Assembly: GCA_905201915.1 (NCBI GenBank) | Contig: CAJKQE010000002.1 | Location: forward strand, 43,101 to 107,100 | Length of the DNA stretch: 64,000 nucleotides | Origin: an uncultured Lachnospiraceae bacterium | GTDB taxonomy: Bacteria > Bacillota > Clostridia > Lachnospirales > Lachnospiraceae | Reading direction: 5' to 3' | In this document: piece after piece, positions 52,830-63,600 of the stretch | Layout: each line of letters begins with the position of its first letter | How positions within the stretch are numbered: the first letter of the stretch is position 1 | The notes under the pieces: generated by a model | The model's input: the letters and a program-made list of their open reading frames with translations, nothing else | Databases searched by the model: none | What the model was told of the DNA's origin: nothing | Made by a program: the position numbers and the translations under genes

Positions 52830-53108
52830 ATGAAAAAACTGATATTAGGACTGCTGCTGTCAACTATGCTTTGTGTGACTGCCTGTGGTAATGATACTAC
52901 ATCAGATGATACAACAGATAAAGGTGTAGTTGGTGAGACTGGTGAGGCTTTAGAAGATGGAGCAGAAGAATTAGGAGATGATATTCGTGATGGAGCAGAA
53001 GGTGTAGGAGATACTCTTGAGCGAAATATGGACAATGCTACAGGAAGTGAAAATTCATCAGAGAACAGTAATGCAATGGGAACTGGAAATGGGAATGCAA
53101 CGAGATAG
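52830..53108 (+). CDS. Small acidic lipoprotein, unknown
   Basis: A 92-residue lipoprotein with a signal peptide (KLILGLLLSTMLCVTACGN) and the lipid Cys at residue 20. The mature part is acidic, with repeated amphipathic segments (GETGEALEDGAEELGDDIRDGAEGVGDTLE) and an Asn/Ser/Gly tail. The ATG at 52830 follows AAAGGAG; an upstream frame is not supported. It has its own terminator. I recognise no family; similar small lipoproteins are common in gut clostridia. Confidence 0.75.
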   Translation: MKKLILGLLLSTMLCVTACGNDTTSDDTTDKGVVGETGEALEDGAEELGDDIRDGAEGVGDTLERNMDNATGSENSSENSNAMGTGNGNATR

Positions 53109-53112
53109 AAGG

Positions 53113-53144
53113 AAAGAGTCTGTTTAACAGGCTCTTTTTTTTGA
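53113..53144 (+). terminator. Terminator after the small lipoprotein gene
   Basis: AAAGAGTCTG pairs with CAGGCTCTTT around a short loop (53113-53137), followed by a run of T. Confidence 0.8.
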
Positions 53145-53194
53145 ATTTATAGAGTATACAAAATATAATCATTTTGTAAATTTTCTAAAAACTA

Positions 53195-53223
53195 TTGAAT
53201 AAATGAAGAAATATTGGTATAAT
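53195..53223 (+). promoter_or_regulatory. Promoter of hpf
   Basis: TTGAAT at 53195-53200, a 17-base spacer and TATAAT at 53218-53223, about 62 bases before the start. Confidence 0.65.
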
Positions 53224-53285
53224 AATAACACATTACAAGAGTTGGTAAAGTTCTTGTAAAATATACGTAAAAGGGGTTGGACATA

Positions 53286-53816
53286 ATGAAGTTTATTATA
53301 AGTGGAAAGAATATTGAGGTTACACAGGGGCTTAGAAGTGCAGTAGAGGATAAGCTGGGAAAACTGGAAAAGTACTTCACGTCTGACACAGAGATTATTG
53401 TTACTTTAAGTGTAGAAAAAGAAAGACAGAAAATCGAGGTTACCATTCCTGTAAAAGGAAATATTATTCGCTCCGAGCAGGTGAGCAGTGATATGTATGT
53501 TTCCATTGATTTGGTAGAGGAAATTATTGAAAGACAGTTAAGAAAGTACAAAAATAAAATTATTGATAAAAAACAAAGTGCAGGATTTCAGCCGGAATTT
53601 GTTGAAAAGGATTATGAAGAAGATACAAATGAAATCAAAATTATCCGTACAAAGAAATTTGGTTTTAAACCAATGTATCCGGAAGATGCATGTGTACAGA
53701 TGGAATTGCTGGGACATAATTTCTTCGTTTTCTTAAATGCAGAGACAGAGGAAGTAAATGTAGTTTATAAGAGAAAAGGAAATACTTACGGATTGATTGA
53801 ACCAGATTTTGGTTGA
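53286..53816 (+). CDS. hpf: Long-form ribosome hibernation-promoting factor
   Basis: A 176-residue HPF of the long type. The N-terminal domain (about 1-100) sits in the decoding center (MKFIISGKNIEVTQGLRSAVEDKLGKLEKYF). The C-terminal domain (about 122-176, KKFGFKPMYPEDACVQMELLGHNFFVFLNAETEEVNVVYKRK) dimerises to make 100S ribosomes in stationary phase. The ATG at 53286 is preferred to the earlier TTG at 53277; AAAGGGG lies before it. It has its own promoter and terminator. Confidence 0.93.
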   Translation: MKFIISGKNIEVTQGLRSAVEDKLGKLEKYFTSDTEIIVTLSVEKERQKIEVTIPVKGNIIRSEQVSSDMYVSIDLVEEIIERQLRKYKNKIIDKKQSAGFQPEFVEKDYEEDTNEIKIIRTKKFGFKPMYPEDACVQMELLGHNFFVFLNAETEEVNVVYKRKGNTYGLIEPDFG

Positions 53817-53841
53817 TAAATAGAATAAGGTGAGGAAGACG

Positions 53842-53873
53842 CCCCAATGGCAGGAAATGCCATTGGGGTTTTT
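53842..53873 (+). terminator. Terminator after hpf
   Basis: A perfect 11-base stem CCCCAATGGCA (53842-53852) with TGCCATTGGGG (53858-53868), then T's. Confidence 0.9.
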
Positions 53874-54100
53874 GTTTCGTAAAAATTGCACTCTGGCAGA
53901 TAGTATAGAATAGGTGTGTTAGGTGTTAAATCAGAAAAAATCGTCAAATATTATGATAACAACATCAAAAATGTTAAGTAACAAATATGCGATATTACTT
54001 GAATAAAAGAGAAACATTTGTAATAGAAAAAAATGCCAAAAGGTATAATGAACATTTGATAAAAAATAAATAAAAAAAGATTGTGAAAAATAAATAAAAA

Positions 54101-54121
54101 AATACAGTAAATTTCTGTATT
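54101..54121. promoter_or_regulatory. Inverted repeat upstream of the GH85 promoter
   Basis: AATACAG-TAAATTT-CTGTATT lies 35 bases before the -35 box of the GH85 gene. The position fits an activator site; no consensus for a specific regulator is recognised. Confidence 0.4.
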
Positions 54122-54155
54122 TATGATGAAAATGATAGCTAATAAAAGAAAAACA

Positions 54156-54183
54156 TTGATAAAAGTTATTAAAAGTGTATAAT
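54156..54183 (+). promoter_or_regulatory. Promoter of the GH85 gene pair
   Basis: TTGATA at 54156-54161, a 16-base spacer and TATAAT at 54178-54183. The leader to the start codon is about 65 bases. Confidence 0.65.
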
Positions 54184-54254
54184 TGAAGAAAAGGTAACAA
54201 AATAATTGTTAAGTAGAGATTGCCTGTTTTAACATCGAGAAAGGAGAAAACAGA

Positions 54255-57200
54255 ATGAAGAAAAAGGAAATCTTTAAAAAGACCATGGCTACAATGTTAA
54301 GTGGTGTTTGTATTGTATCCGGTATTACGATGCCGACAGAAACAGTACATGCTGGATTGGGATATTGGCCGGAGGATTTACCTGTTCCAAACCAGTTCTA
54401 TTATCAAAATGAGTCTTTGCAGCCTTATGGTACTTGTCTTCAGGTAGGAGAATTGAAGAATTGGAGCCCGGATAACGATCCGGATGCACGTTATAACAGA
54501 AGTGCAATTCCGCTTAGGGAGCGTTATATGGGACCAAACGTTAATCCATTGGCATCAAGAGATGCTAAGGTTCAGCCGCTTGCTATGTCAAATGCCAGAG
54601 CAAGTGAGGCTCCTTCACAGGGTGGCGATGGAGATTTCGTGTATGCTTTTAATAACTTCCAGTATGTGGATACTTATAATTTCTGGGGAGGTTCTTCAGC
54701 AGAAGGTCCGATTGCGATTCCTTCACCGGAACACATTGACTCTGCCCACAGAAATGGTGTTATGGCAACAGGAACTATCTTTATTCCATGGGGAGACTAT
54801 GCTTATGGAAATCAGTTTGTTCAAGAATTAGTAGAGAAAGATGAAGAAGGAAATTTTGTGTGTGCAGATAAGCTGATTGAGATTGCTCAGTATTATGGCT
54901 TTGACGGATATATTTTCAATGCAGAGTCTGGCACAGGCGTACAGGGATTTAAAGAATTTCTGGTTTATATGCAGGAAAAAGCTCCTGAAAACTTCAGAGT
55001 GAGCTGGTATAACGGTAGAGGAAGTTTAGGAGATACAGATATTAAAAACTGGATGCAGGACGGTGACAAGCGAGTTAATGATGAGTGGTGGCTGGATATG
55101 TCTGGTTCAGGTTATGTAGACAGTACTATTGATGCTGCTTATGCTGCTGACAGAGATAAATGGGATATCCATTCCACATGGGAATATATTCCGATGGAAC
55201 CTGGTGCAAAGGGTGGAGATTATCATGCGAGACTTGATAAAGACGGAAAACTGAAAATTTCCTTAGGTATTTTGGCTCCTACTTCCACACTGACACAGTC
55301 TAAAAGCTCCGATGACTTTATGAATGTGCAGGATCAGGAACTTTGGGTAGGACCGGATTTTGATCCTTCTTCCACTAACAGACCGAAAGATGAATTCTGT
55401 GGATTTGCAAATCTGGTAGCAGACCAGACACCAATTATCGGAACAGACTTTGTGACACACTTTAATCCTGGTAATGGATATAAATTCTATGAAAATGGAA
55501 AAGTGACAGGTAAAAAAGATGGATGGTACAACCGTTCTTTAACAGAAGTTCTTCCTACATGGCGTTGGATTGTAGAAGCTGAAGACGGTGGCTCTGAAGT
55601 GACTCCAAAAATTGATTATGATGACGCTTACTGGGGTGGAGCTTCCATGAAAATCAGTGGAGACTTAACAGCAGAAAAAGCTAATCACATTAAGCTTTAC
55701 AGTACACAGCTTGATATTCAGGATAATTCAACTTTTGAACTGGTTTATAAAACAAAGAAAGATACAGATGTGAAATTATCTGTAGGCTTATGCTTTGGTG
55801 ATACTTATGACGAAGAAAACTTTGAATTCTATCCTGTAGAAGTAAAAGGCGATGGTAACTGGCAGGAAACATCTATTCCTTTAGCAAACAAAGCCGGAGA
55901 AAAAGCCATTGCAATTTCTCTGAAACTGGAATCTGCAAAAGGTGTAAAAGATTATGACCTTAGCATTGGTAAATTAGGGGTTGTTACAGATAAATCTAAA
56001 CCGGCTGCACCGGGAGAAATTACTCTGGACGATGTGATTTATCCAACTGATGTGACAGCAGAAGCCAGAATTTACTGGGAAAAAGGTGAAAATTCCTTTA
56101 TCGATGTAATTCATAGAGTGAAACCTGATGGAACAAAAGAATTTGTAGGAGCAACACCTTCTGATGCATTCTATATTTCTAAATATAAAAAACTGGAAGG
56201 CGAAAAAGAGGCTACTTACGAAATTACTTCTTTCAGTGAAAATGGTGTAGCAGGCGCTTCTAAACAGATTAAAATTCAGTGGCCGGAAGAAGTTCCAGGC
56301 GGTTATGGCCCTGAACTCGACTTAGGAAAGAACCTTGCACTTCGTGCACCTGCAGTTACAGATACACCTTGTGCAGCAGATGGTCCTGTAGATAAAATTA
56401 ATGATGGCGTTATTCCTTCCAGTAAATGGTGTGGGGAGACTACAAATGGAAGCGCTTACCTTGATTTAGGTAAAGAAGTAGATATCAGTCGTTGGATTGT
56501 ATATCATGCAAACTGCCGTGGCGCAGGAGAAGGCGTTGATTTTAATACAGTTGATTTTGAACTTCTCTATGCAGGAGATGATGGAAAAGAATTGTTAGAT
56601 CCTTCAGATGCAGGAGCATTACAAAGAATGAAGGCTTTAGATTATAAGAATGCAGATGCAGTAACGGGAAACCGAAAGGATGTAACAGATAGAAACTTAA
56701 GTGAACCGATTAAGGCACGTTATATTAAGCTTCATGTAACAAAGTCTGATAATTGTCCATGGTCAGCAATTCGTATTTACGAACTTGAGTTATACGAAAA
56801 AGCAGGCGAAGGAAACGTAACAGTTTCTTCATCTCCATTGGAAAGAAACGTAACAGTTTATAACAATGAAGGCAATAAGGATAAAGTTGTTATTGATAAT
56901 GTAAGTATGCTTTATTCTAGTGGTAGTTATCCAAACGGAACTGTAAACGAAAAAACAGGTGTGGTTTATCTGTATGATAGTATGGAAGCAAAAGAGCCAA
57001 TTGCACAGGTTCGTGCAGAGCAGCCTGACAATGTTTACAAACAGTATTCAAAAGGTATTGCTACTTTTGAGAATTTAGAATTAAATCCAAACGGCGGACG
57101 TTTATGGTACTCTGTACAGGACGCATCAACAAGTGAAATCGTACAAAGTCAGAGAACAAGTGTAGCATACCCACCAGAAACAGGTGAGGAAATTGCACAG

Positions 57201-60200
57201 GGAGAAGCAAAGCTTTTTGCAAGAACAGCAGGTGTAAACCTTACTAACCCTTATGGTACATTGGAAGTTAAAGGATTAGAAGAAAATGCAGTTGTAAAAG
57301 TATATGCCGATGAAAATGCAGCAAAACCAATTTTGGTATCTGCACCGGCAGGAAAAGACCAGACAGTTGTATTAGAACAGGTTCCTCTTACAGCAGACGG
57401 AGGAAAAGTATTCTATACAATTCATGCACCAAAGAAACCGGATACAGAGCGTTTAGCAAAAGAATACGGAAAAGTATCAGATATGCCGGCTTACCAGAAA
57501 GACCTCAAAGAAATGGTAGATATGTATGAAAGCAAGTTTGATGAAAGCGATTATATTGATGCTACATGGGGAGCTTTTGAAACAGCACGCAGCAATGCAG
57601 CCGCTTTAGTGGGAGCAGAAGCTACAAAAGCACAGGCTGATGCAGCTAGAATGGCATTAAAAGATGCAGAATGTAAACTCTTAAAAGATGCAGATAAATC
57701 ACGTATCTTAGAAGTTTGTGAAGAATATGAAACAAATAGAAATCGTTATTCAAAAGACAGCTGGGAAGCATTTAAACCAGTACTTGATAGTGTAAGTGCC
57801 TTTGCGAGAGAAGAAGCAGAGACAGATAAGATGACTATCCAGACTCAGAGAGTAAAATTGGATAAAGCAGCTAGAGGATTAGTTGAAATCGTGCCGGTAG
57901 ACAGCACAGTTATTCCAGATGAAGCTCTTTTAAAAGCAATCAAGGAACAGACTGGATGCAACTCTGCAGAAGAAATGGCTCAGTATGAGGGAGAACTTGA
58001 TTTAACAGGTCTTCCAGTAAAAGATTTAACAGGTCTGGAAACACTGAAAAACTTAAAAGGACTTACATTAAAAGGAACACAAGTAAAAGAAGTTCTTGGC
58101 AGAAATATTCCAAAGACTGTAGAAAAATTAGATATGTCAGATTGTGCAGAACTGAAAACAATTGATTTAAGAGATGGTGGTTACACAAATCTGAAAGAAG
58201 CAAATATCAGCGGATGTGAAAAATTAGTTCTTGTTTACATGAACTCAGTAGGTCTTGAGAAATTAGATGTTTCCGAAAATGGCAAATACGAAAAAGTATA
58301 TGCAGTTGATTTAAGTGGAAACAAATTAGACCTTAGCAAAGAAACACCAGAAGGTAAATTTGTAAATAAAGTAGAGGAAAACTTAAAAGCAAATCCTCCA
58401 AAAGCTTTATACAACTACAATAATGTTTCTAAAGGAATGAGAATTGAAGCAGATGTAATGGCAGGGCGTCATGAAGAACCAGAGGTTATGGTAGATGGTG
58501 ACAAGACACAGTTATCTGGTGGATACTATCTGGATAACAAAGGTACTGCAACTATCAATCTTGGAGAAACAAGAGAAATTTCCAAAGTAGCTGTTACTTA
58601 CAGAGAGAAGGAAGTAGCTTCTGAATACAAATGGGAATATTCTGAAGATGGAAGAAATTTCAAAGAAATTGTAACAGTACCTGATAATAAGAAAGCAAGT
58701 GCAGAATATGTTCTGGAAAAACCGGTAAAAGCTCACTATATCAGATATACAACAGTTAATAAAGGTAATGGGGAAGCTGTTATTCTGGAATTAGAAGCTT
58801 TCACAAGAGAAAAAGTAGAAAGTAATGTAAAATATACAGGACAGGCTCCTTTACTTACAGTAGACTATGAAAGCATTCCGGCAGAAATTCAGATTACAGA
58901 AGGCAGTGAAGCAGTTAAAATCCAGGATTATATGGATAAATGCTATAAAGAATCAAAAACAGTAAGAGGCACTGTTGCTACTGCATTAAAAGGTCAGAAA
59001 TGGCTTGCTGAAGATTATGACATTGATGCTATGACAAAAGTACCGGAAGGTATGAAAGTTGTTATTACAGGTGCAGACGGAGTTGTTTACGAAGATCCGT
59101 TTAATCCAGAAAAAGTAGGAACTTATACTGTAGAATTTAAGTCACAGGATGACACAGTTTTAGCTACTATGACAATTAAAGTTTCTGCAGATAAAGAAGC
59201 ATTGAAAGCAGCAATTGACGCAGCGAAAAAACTGGAAGAGAAAAATTATACACCAGGAACATGGGCTCCATTTGCAGAAGCATTAAAAGCAGCAGAAGAA
59301 GCTTATGCAAATGAAGAAGCAACAACAGAAATGGTACAGAATGTTGTAAGTGCATTGGCAGATGCTACAGAAAAATTAGTAGAAAAACCATCTAAAGATG
59401 CATTGAAAGCAGCAATTGATGCAGCGAAAGAGCTGAAAGAAGAAAACTACACACCAGAAACATGGGCTCCATTTACAGAAGCGTTAAAAGCAGCAGAAGA
59501 AGTTCTTGCAAATGAAGAAGCAACAGCAGAAATGGTGCAGAAAGCAAAAGATGCACTGGTAGATGCTACAGGAAAACTGGTAGAAGTAGCTCCGGAACCT
59601 GAAAAACCATCTAAAGATGCTCTGAAAGTAGCGATTGATGCAGCAAATGCATTAACGAAAGAAGATTACACAGAAGAAACATGGGCTCCATTTGCAGAAG
59701 CATTAAAAGCAGCAGAAAAAGTTTATGCAGATGAAGAAGCAACAGTAGAAGATGTTGAAAAAGCAGTTACAGATTTACAGGAAGCACAGAATAACCTGGT
59801 AGAAGTTATAAAAGGCTGGCATGAGACAGAAAACGGTTTGGAATACTATGAAAACGGAAAGAAAGTAACCGGCTGGAAAGCAATTTCTGAAGAATGGTAT
59901 TACTTTAATGAAAACGGAATCATGCAAACAGGTTGGGTATCTGTAGACAATACTTGGTATTATCTGAATGAAGATGGAACAATGGAAACAGGTTGGGTAT
60001 CTGTAGGAGGACATTGGTACTATCTGAATACAGACGGAACAATGGAAACAGGCTGGGCATTCGTAGGAGGACATTGGTACTATCTGAATACAGACGGAAC
60101 AATGGAAACAGGCTGGGCATTCGTAGGAGGACATTGGTATTATCTGAATGAAGATGGAACAATGGAAACAGGCTGGGCATCTGTAGGAGGACATTGGTAT

Positions 60201-60461
60201 CACTTAGATAGCAATGGAGTAATGGAAACAGGCTGGGTATCCGTAGGAGGACATTGGTATTATCTGAATACAGACGGAACAATGGAAACAGGTTGGGTAT
60301 CCGTAGGAGGACATTGGTATTATCTGAATGAAGATGGAACAATGGCAACAGGTTGGGTATCCGTAGGTGGTAATTGGTATTATCTGAATGCAGACGGAAC
60401 AATGGCAACCAGTAAATGGATTGACGGCTACTATGTAGATGCATCAGGAAAGATGGCATAA
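54255..60461 (+). CDS. Secreted GH85 endo-beta-N-acetylglucosaminidase, multidomain, 2068 residues
   Basis: A very large secreted enzyme that cleaves the GlcNAc-GlcNAc core of N-glycans. A signal peptide (about 1-33) precedes the GH85 domain (about 125-440). The catalytic pair Asn222/Glu224 lies in FDGYIFNAES. After a GH85-associated beta-sandwich (about 450-680) come an F5/8 type C domain (about 688-852), Ig-like segments, helical FIVAR-like pieces (about 1069-1212), a leucine-rich stretch (about 1249-1359), a second F5/8 C (about 1387-1516), a Big-like domain (about 1586-1643), three FIVAR-like repeats (about 1645-1849) and wall-binding repeats (about 1854-2068). The enzyme should be held at the cell wall and act on host glycoproteins. 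Confidence 0.93.
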   Translation: MKKKEIFKKTMATMLSGVCIVSGITMPTETVHAGLGYWPEDLPVPNQFYYQNESLQPYGTCLQVGELKNWSPDNDPDARYNRSAIPLRERYMGPNVNPLASRDAKVQPLAMSNARASEAPSQGGDGDFVYAFNNFQYVDTYNFWGGSSAEGPIAIPSPEHIDSAHRNGVMATGTIFIPWGDYAYGNQFVQELVEKDEEGNFVCADKLIEIAQYYGFDGYIFNAESGTGVQGFKEFLVYMQEKAPENFRVSWYNGRGSLGDTDIKNWMQDGDKRVNDEWWLDMSGSGYVDSTIDAAYAADRDKWDIHSTWEYIPMEPGAKGGDYHARLDKDGKLKISLGILAPTSTLTQSKSSDDFMNVQDQELWVGPDFDPSSTNRPKDEFCGFANLVADQTPIIGTDFVTHFNPGNGYKFYENGKVTGKKDGWYNRSLTEVLPTWRWIVEAEDGGSEVTPKIDYDDAYWGGASMKISGDLTAEKANHIKLYSTQLDIQDNSTFELVYKTKKDTDVKLSVGLCFGDTYDEENFEFYPVEVKGDGNWQETSIPLANKAGEKAIAISLKLESAKGVKDYDLSIGKLGVVTDKSKPAAPGEITLDDVIYPTDVTAEARIYWEKGENSFIDVIHRVKPDGTKEFVGATPSDAFYISKYKKLEGEKEATYEITSFSENGVAGASKQIKIQWPEEVPGGYGPELDLGKNLALRAPAVTDTPCAADGPVDKINDGVIPSSKWCGETTNGSAYLDLGKEVDISRWIVYHANCRGAGEGVDFNTVDFELLYAGDDGKELLDPSDAGALQRMKALDYKNADAVTGNRKDVTDRNLSEPIKARYIKLHVTKSDNCPWSAIRIYELELYEKAGEGNVTVSSSPLERNVTVYNNEGNKDKVVIDNVSMLYSSGSYPNGTVNEKTGVVYLYDSMEAKEPIAQVRAEQPDNVYKQYSKGIATFENLELNPNGGRLWYSVQDASTSEIVQSQRTSVAYPPETGEEIAQGEAKLFARTAGVNLTNPYGTLEVKGLEENAVVKVYADENAAKPILVSAPAGKDQTVVLEQVPLTADGGKVFYTIHAPKKPDTERLAKEYGKVSDMPAYQKDLKEMVDMYESKFDESDYIDATWGAFETARSNAAALVGAEATKAQADAARMALKDAECKLLKDADKSRILEVCEEYETNRNRYSKDSWEAFKPVLDSVSAFAREEAETDKMTIQTQRVKLDKAARGLVEIVPVDSTVIPDEALLKAIKEQTGCNSAEEMAQYEGELDLTGLPVKDLTGLETLKNLKGLTLKGTQVKEVLGRNIPKTVEKLDMSDCAELKTIDLRDGGYTNLKEANISGCEKLVLVYMNSVGLEKLDVSENGKYEKVYAVDLSGNKLDLSKETPEGKFVNKVEENLKANPPKALYNYNNVSKGMRIEADVMAGRHEEPEVMVDGDKTQLSGGYYLDNKGTATINLGETREISKVAVTYREKEVASEYKWEYSEDGRNFKEIVTVPDNKKASAEYVLEKPVKAHYIRYTTVNKGNGEAVILELEAFTREKVESNVKYTGQAPLLTVDYESIPAEIQITEGSEAVKIQDYMDKCYKESKTVRGTVATALKGQKWLAEDYDIDAMTKVPEGMKVVITGADGVVYEDPFNPEKVGTYTVEFKSQDDTVLATMTIKVSADKEALKAAIDAAKKLEEKNYTPGTWAPFAEALKAAEEAYANEEATTEMVQNVVSALADATEKLVEKPSKDALKAAIDAAKELKEENYTPETWAPFTEALKAAEEVLANEEATAEMVQKAKDALVDATGKLVEVAPEPEKPSKDALKVAIDAANALTKEDYTEETWAPFAEALKAAEKVYADEEATVEDVEKAVTDLQEAQNNLVEVIKGWHETENGLEYYENGKKVTGWKAISEEWYYFNENGIMQTGWVSVDNTWYYLNEDGTMETGWVSVGGHWYYLNTDGTMETGWAFVGGHWYYLNTDGTMETGWAFVGGHWYYLNEDGTMETGWASVGGHWYHLDSNGVMETGWVSVGGHWYYLNTDGTMETGWVSVGGHWYYLNEDGTMATGWVSVGGNWYYLNADGTMATSKWIDGYYVDASGKMA
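59187..59800 (+). repeat. Three FIVAR-like coding repeats
   Basis: Units start near 59189, 59392 and 59611 and share ALKAAIDAAK...ENYTP.TWAPF.EALKAAEE. The spacing is about 203 and 219 bases. The DNA is similar as well as the protein, so they are recent duplications. Confidence 0.8.
59928..60407 (+). repeat. Eight 60-base repeats coding wall-binding units
   Basis: Exactly eight 60-base units in register encode 20-residue units of the form TGWVSVGGHWYYLNTDGTME. The aromatic residues (W, W, Y, Y) are those of choline-binding-like repeats. Neighbouring units are nearly identical in DNA, so copy number can change by slippage or recombination. Confidence 0.92.
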
Positions 60462-60495
60462 AGCATAGAAGAAAAAATTAAAAAGTTAGGAAATG

Positions 60496-60585
60496 TTTAG
60501 GCGATTGCGAAACAAGTTAGTAATTGTAACAAAAGATGTCGTATTTATACGGCTTTGGCGTTTCGCAAACGCCTAAATTAATTTT
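60496..60585 (+). terminator. Two-tier hairpin between the GH85 genes
   Basis: TTTAGGCGATTGCGAAAC (60496-60513) pairs with GTTTCGCAAACGCCTAAA (60560-60577) with a single mismatch, and GTCGTAT/ATACGGC pairs inside (60538-60553). TTAATTTTTTATT follows. It can end part of the transcripts. Confidence 0.7.
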
Positions 60586-60609
60586 TTATTAAGGAGGAAG
60601 AGCAGGAAT

Positions 60610-63600
60610 ATGAGTAAAATGCGAAAGAAAAAAGGAAAAAAAGTTTTGCCATGTATGTTGGCAACCACCATGCTTTTGGGCTCAGTGAATTTGTTAGAAG
60701 TTTTGGCTACAGATTCTATTCCAATGACAGGAGAGCAGGCCAGAAAAACAAATCAGCCAAGGTTTAACGGTTATCGTATCTGGGATATACGCGACTGGAC
60801 ACCAGAGGCAGATGAAGGTTCAGAATTTCTTGTAGCAAAAGTACCATTGCAGAAACGAAATAAAGAATATAAGCCTACTCAGGTAAATCCAAATTTGGAT
60901 TCCAATGGTCAGATTATGCTGATGCAGGGGGATTATGGTAACTCTTTTGTGGATGGTATGATGTATAATAATACTTTTGGGTACCATACTCTCAATTACT
61001 GGCAGTATGTGGATTATTTTTCTCCATGGCATGGAGCAGCATCTCAGGATAGCCCGGTGAGCCTTTACGACTGGGAATATGAGAACAAAGAGGCAAGTCG
61101 TGGATGGGAAAAACGTTACTTTGAGTTTGGTGTATTGAATATTCCAAATCCTGCATATACTAATGCAGCACACAAAAACGGTGTTATGTCCATTGCCTGT
61201 CTGTATTTTGACCAATATTACCGTCCTGGACAGACGATTAACGAATTGTTTGTTATGGATGAAGATGGAACCTTCCCAGTGGCAGAAAAACTGATTGAGA
61301 TGGCAGAGTATTTTGGATATGATGGATACTTCTTTAATGCAGAAGAAGCCGTTTATCCGGAATACAGCGAAAGAAAGAAGAAGTTTTTAGCTCGTCTGGA
61401 AGAAGCAGGACTTTATACTCAGTATTATGATACGAACAGCTACATGAATGAGAGTAAAGCAGGATGGCTGGAGTCAGAGATTGATGGTGTTCCTACTAAA
61501 ATTCAGGACTCTGTATTTGTGAATTATGGATGGCCGGGAAGTTTTGACAGTCAGTTAGAGTGGATGAAAGAGAATAATATTGATCCTTATGAGCAGGCAT
61601 TTTATGGTATAGAGTGTTTACAGGGAAAATTTAATGGAGGACATGGTACTTCTTCAAGAATTGAAGAACTTTATACCAATGATGATGGAACAAAGAATTT
61701 GAAGAGTAGTGTGGCTCTTTTCACACCTTCTGATTTCTATCAGAGAGATTTAGATGACGGCAAGCTTCAGAATACCAATTATCAGTGGATGATTGCAGAG
61801 CGTGAGAGAATGTTTTTCTCAGGTGTAAAATCTGATCCGACAAATACGGGAGATCAGAAAGGGTATGGTCGTCCTGATGTACAAGTTGATGATGCCGGAA
61901 ACTGGCCGGGTGTAGCAGATTTTTCTGCAGAGCGTTCCGTAATCGACGGTACTACATTCTATTCTAACTTTAATGTAGGAAAAGGTGTACAGTATTTTGT
62001 AAATGGTGAAGTTAGCAGTGATGAGGAATGGTCTAACATTAATATTCAGGATATTTTACCTACATGGCAGTGGTGGATTGATTCTGAGGGAGATTCCAAG
62101 CTTAGCGCAGATTTTGACTACGGTTCTAAGGAAGTAAGAAAAGATGTGAGCGGCAAAGACATGACTCTGCCTTATACTCAGGTGGGCGCTTATGAAGGTG
62201 GAAGCTCTCTGGTAGTATATGGAGATGTAGATGCGAAAAATAAACTTCATTTATTTAAAACAGATTTGGAAGTGAAGGACAGCTCCAAAGCATCTATTAC
62301 TTTCCGAAAAACTTCTAATGATGATGTATCTATGAAGCTTGGTGTTATTCTGAAAGATGGAGAAAGCACAAGTATGGAAGAACTGGAAATCGCAGATAGC
62401 ACAGCAAAAGGTGGATGGATTACCAGTGAAGTAGACCTGTCTCAGTATGCAGGTAAGAATATTGCAGCTTTAGGTCTGGTATTTGACGGACAGGCTAAAG
62501 GATATCAGATGAATATCGGTGGCATCAAAGTGACAGATGGAGGTAATTATACACCTGCAGCTCCTACAAACTTTGGCGTTGACAGAAATTTCGTAGATGA
62601 CGAAATGATAGTTACTTGGGATTTAGGAAACTTTGATACTGTTGATAAATATGAAATTTACGCAAATCTTTCCAATGGTGAAAAAGTATTTGTTGGCGGA
62701 ATTTTCGATAATGTTTATTACATCAAGAATTTGAAAGAAACAAATGCGGTTACACTGGAACTTGTAGCAGTAGGAAAAGATGGCTCAAGAAGTGAAGCTG
62801 CCAAATATAAAGTTGATTACAATAAGAGTGTGAAAGACCTTGCTGTGGCTTCTGAAGAAAAGGAAATTTCCGTTCATGATACAGCAGTTGTAAAAGGAAA
62901 ACTGGTGCAGTCAAAAGAAGAGGGCGCTTTAAACTTAAGCTGGACAAATCCTTCTGTTGATTATGATCATTTGGAAATCGAGGTAACTATGGATGACTCC
63001 GCAGATACCGAAGCATGGACTATGACAGTGCCTAAGGGACAGAGCGAAGCACGTATTGAAGTGCCAAGATATAACGGAGAACAGTATAATGTTGCTGTTA
63101 CAGTTGTATTTGCAAATGGTTCTAAGGGTGAACCTGTGAATGTAACTGGTAAAGTGAAAGATACTTATAGTATGCCATTTACTTATGACGGAGAGAACAT
63201 TCGTATTGAAGGAACAAGACTTACAGCTTGGTGTCCGCAGTCACCTGACTGGTTTAAACTGCATATTAGCTTAGATGGTGAATATGTTCAGTTCAGAAAC
63301 GGATTTAATGCATTTACAGCACCACATGCAATTCGTGCAGCTACAACTATGAAAGCAAGCTCAGCTTTGCCGGCAACAGAAGGAATGCTGGAAGTTGTTG
63401 TTGAGGATTATGCAGGTAATATGTCAGAGCCTTGCCGTATGTATTTAAAAAATGGCGTTTTGACAAATAAGCAAAAATTGAATGCATTGATTGCAGAAGC
63501 AGAAGCTTTAGACTTTACTCAGTATACAGAGAGCACTGTTGAACCTGTGAAAGCTGCCTTAGAAGAAGCAAAGGCTGTGCAGGAAAAGGATAAAGCAGAA

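Larger units (their letters stand above)
53869..54254 (+). other. A/T-rich regulatory region before the GH85 genes
   Basis: A 386-base region with no gene on either strand that I would accept. It holds two copies of an AAAAATAAATAAAAAAA-like run about 26 bases apart (54060s and 54087-54101), an inverted repeat, two TATAAT boxes (54044-54049 and 54178-54183) and the ribosome site GAAAGGAG before 54255. Confidence 0.7.

Noticed and set aside
59928..60407. Regular repeats that might be taken for a CRISPR array
   Set aside because: The 60-base units are in frame, encode a known wall-binding motif, and have no spacers.
59775..60459. Long minus-strand open frames through the wall-binding repeats
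   Set aside because: They are shadows created by the 60-base periodicity of the plus-strand coding repeat, with no ribosome site.
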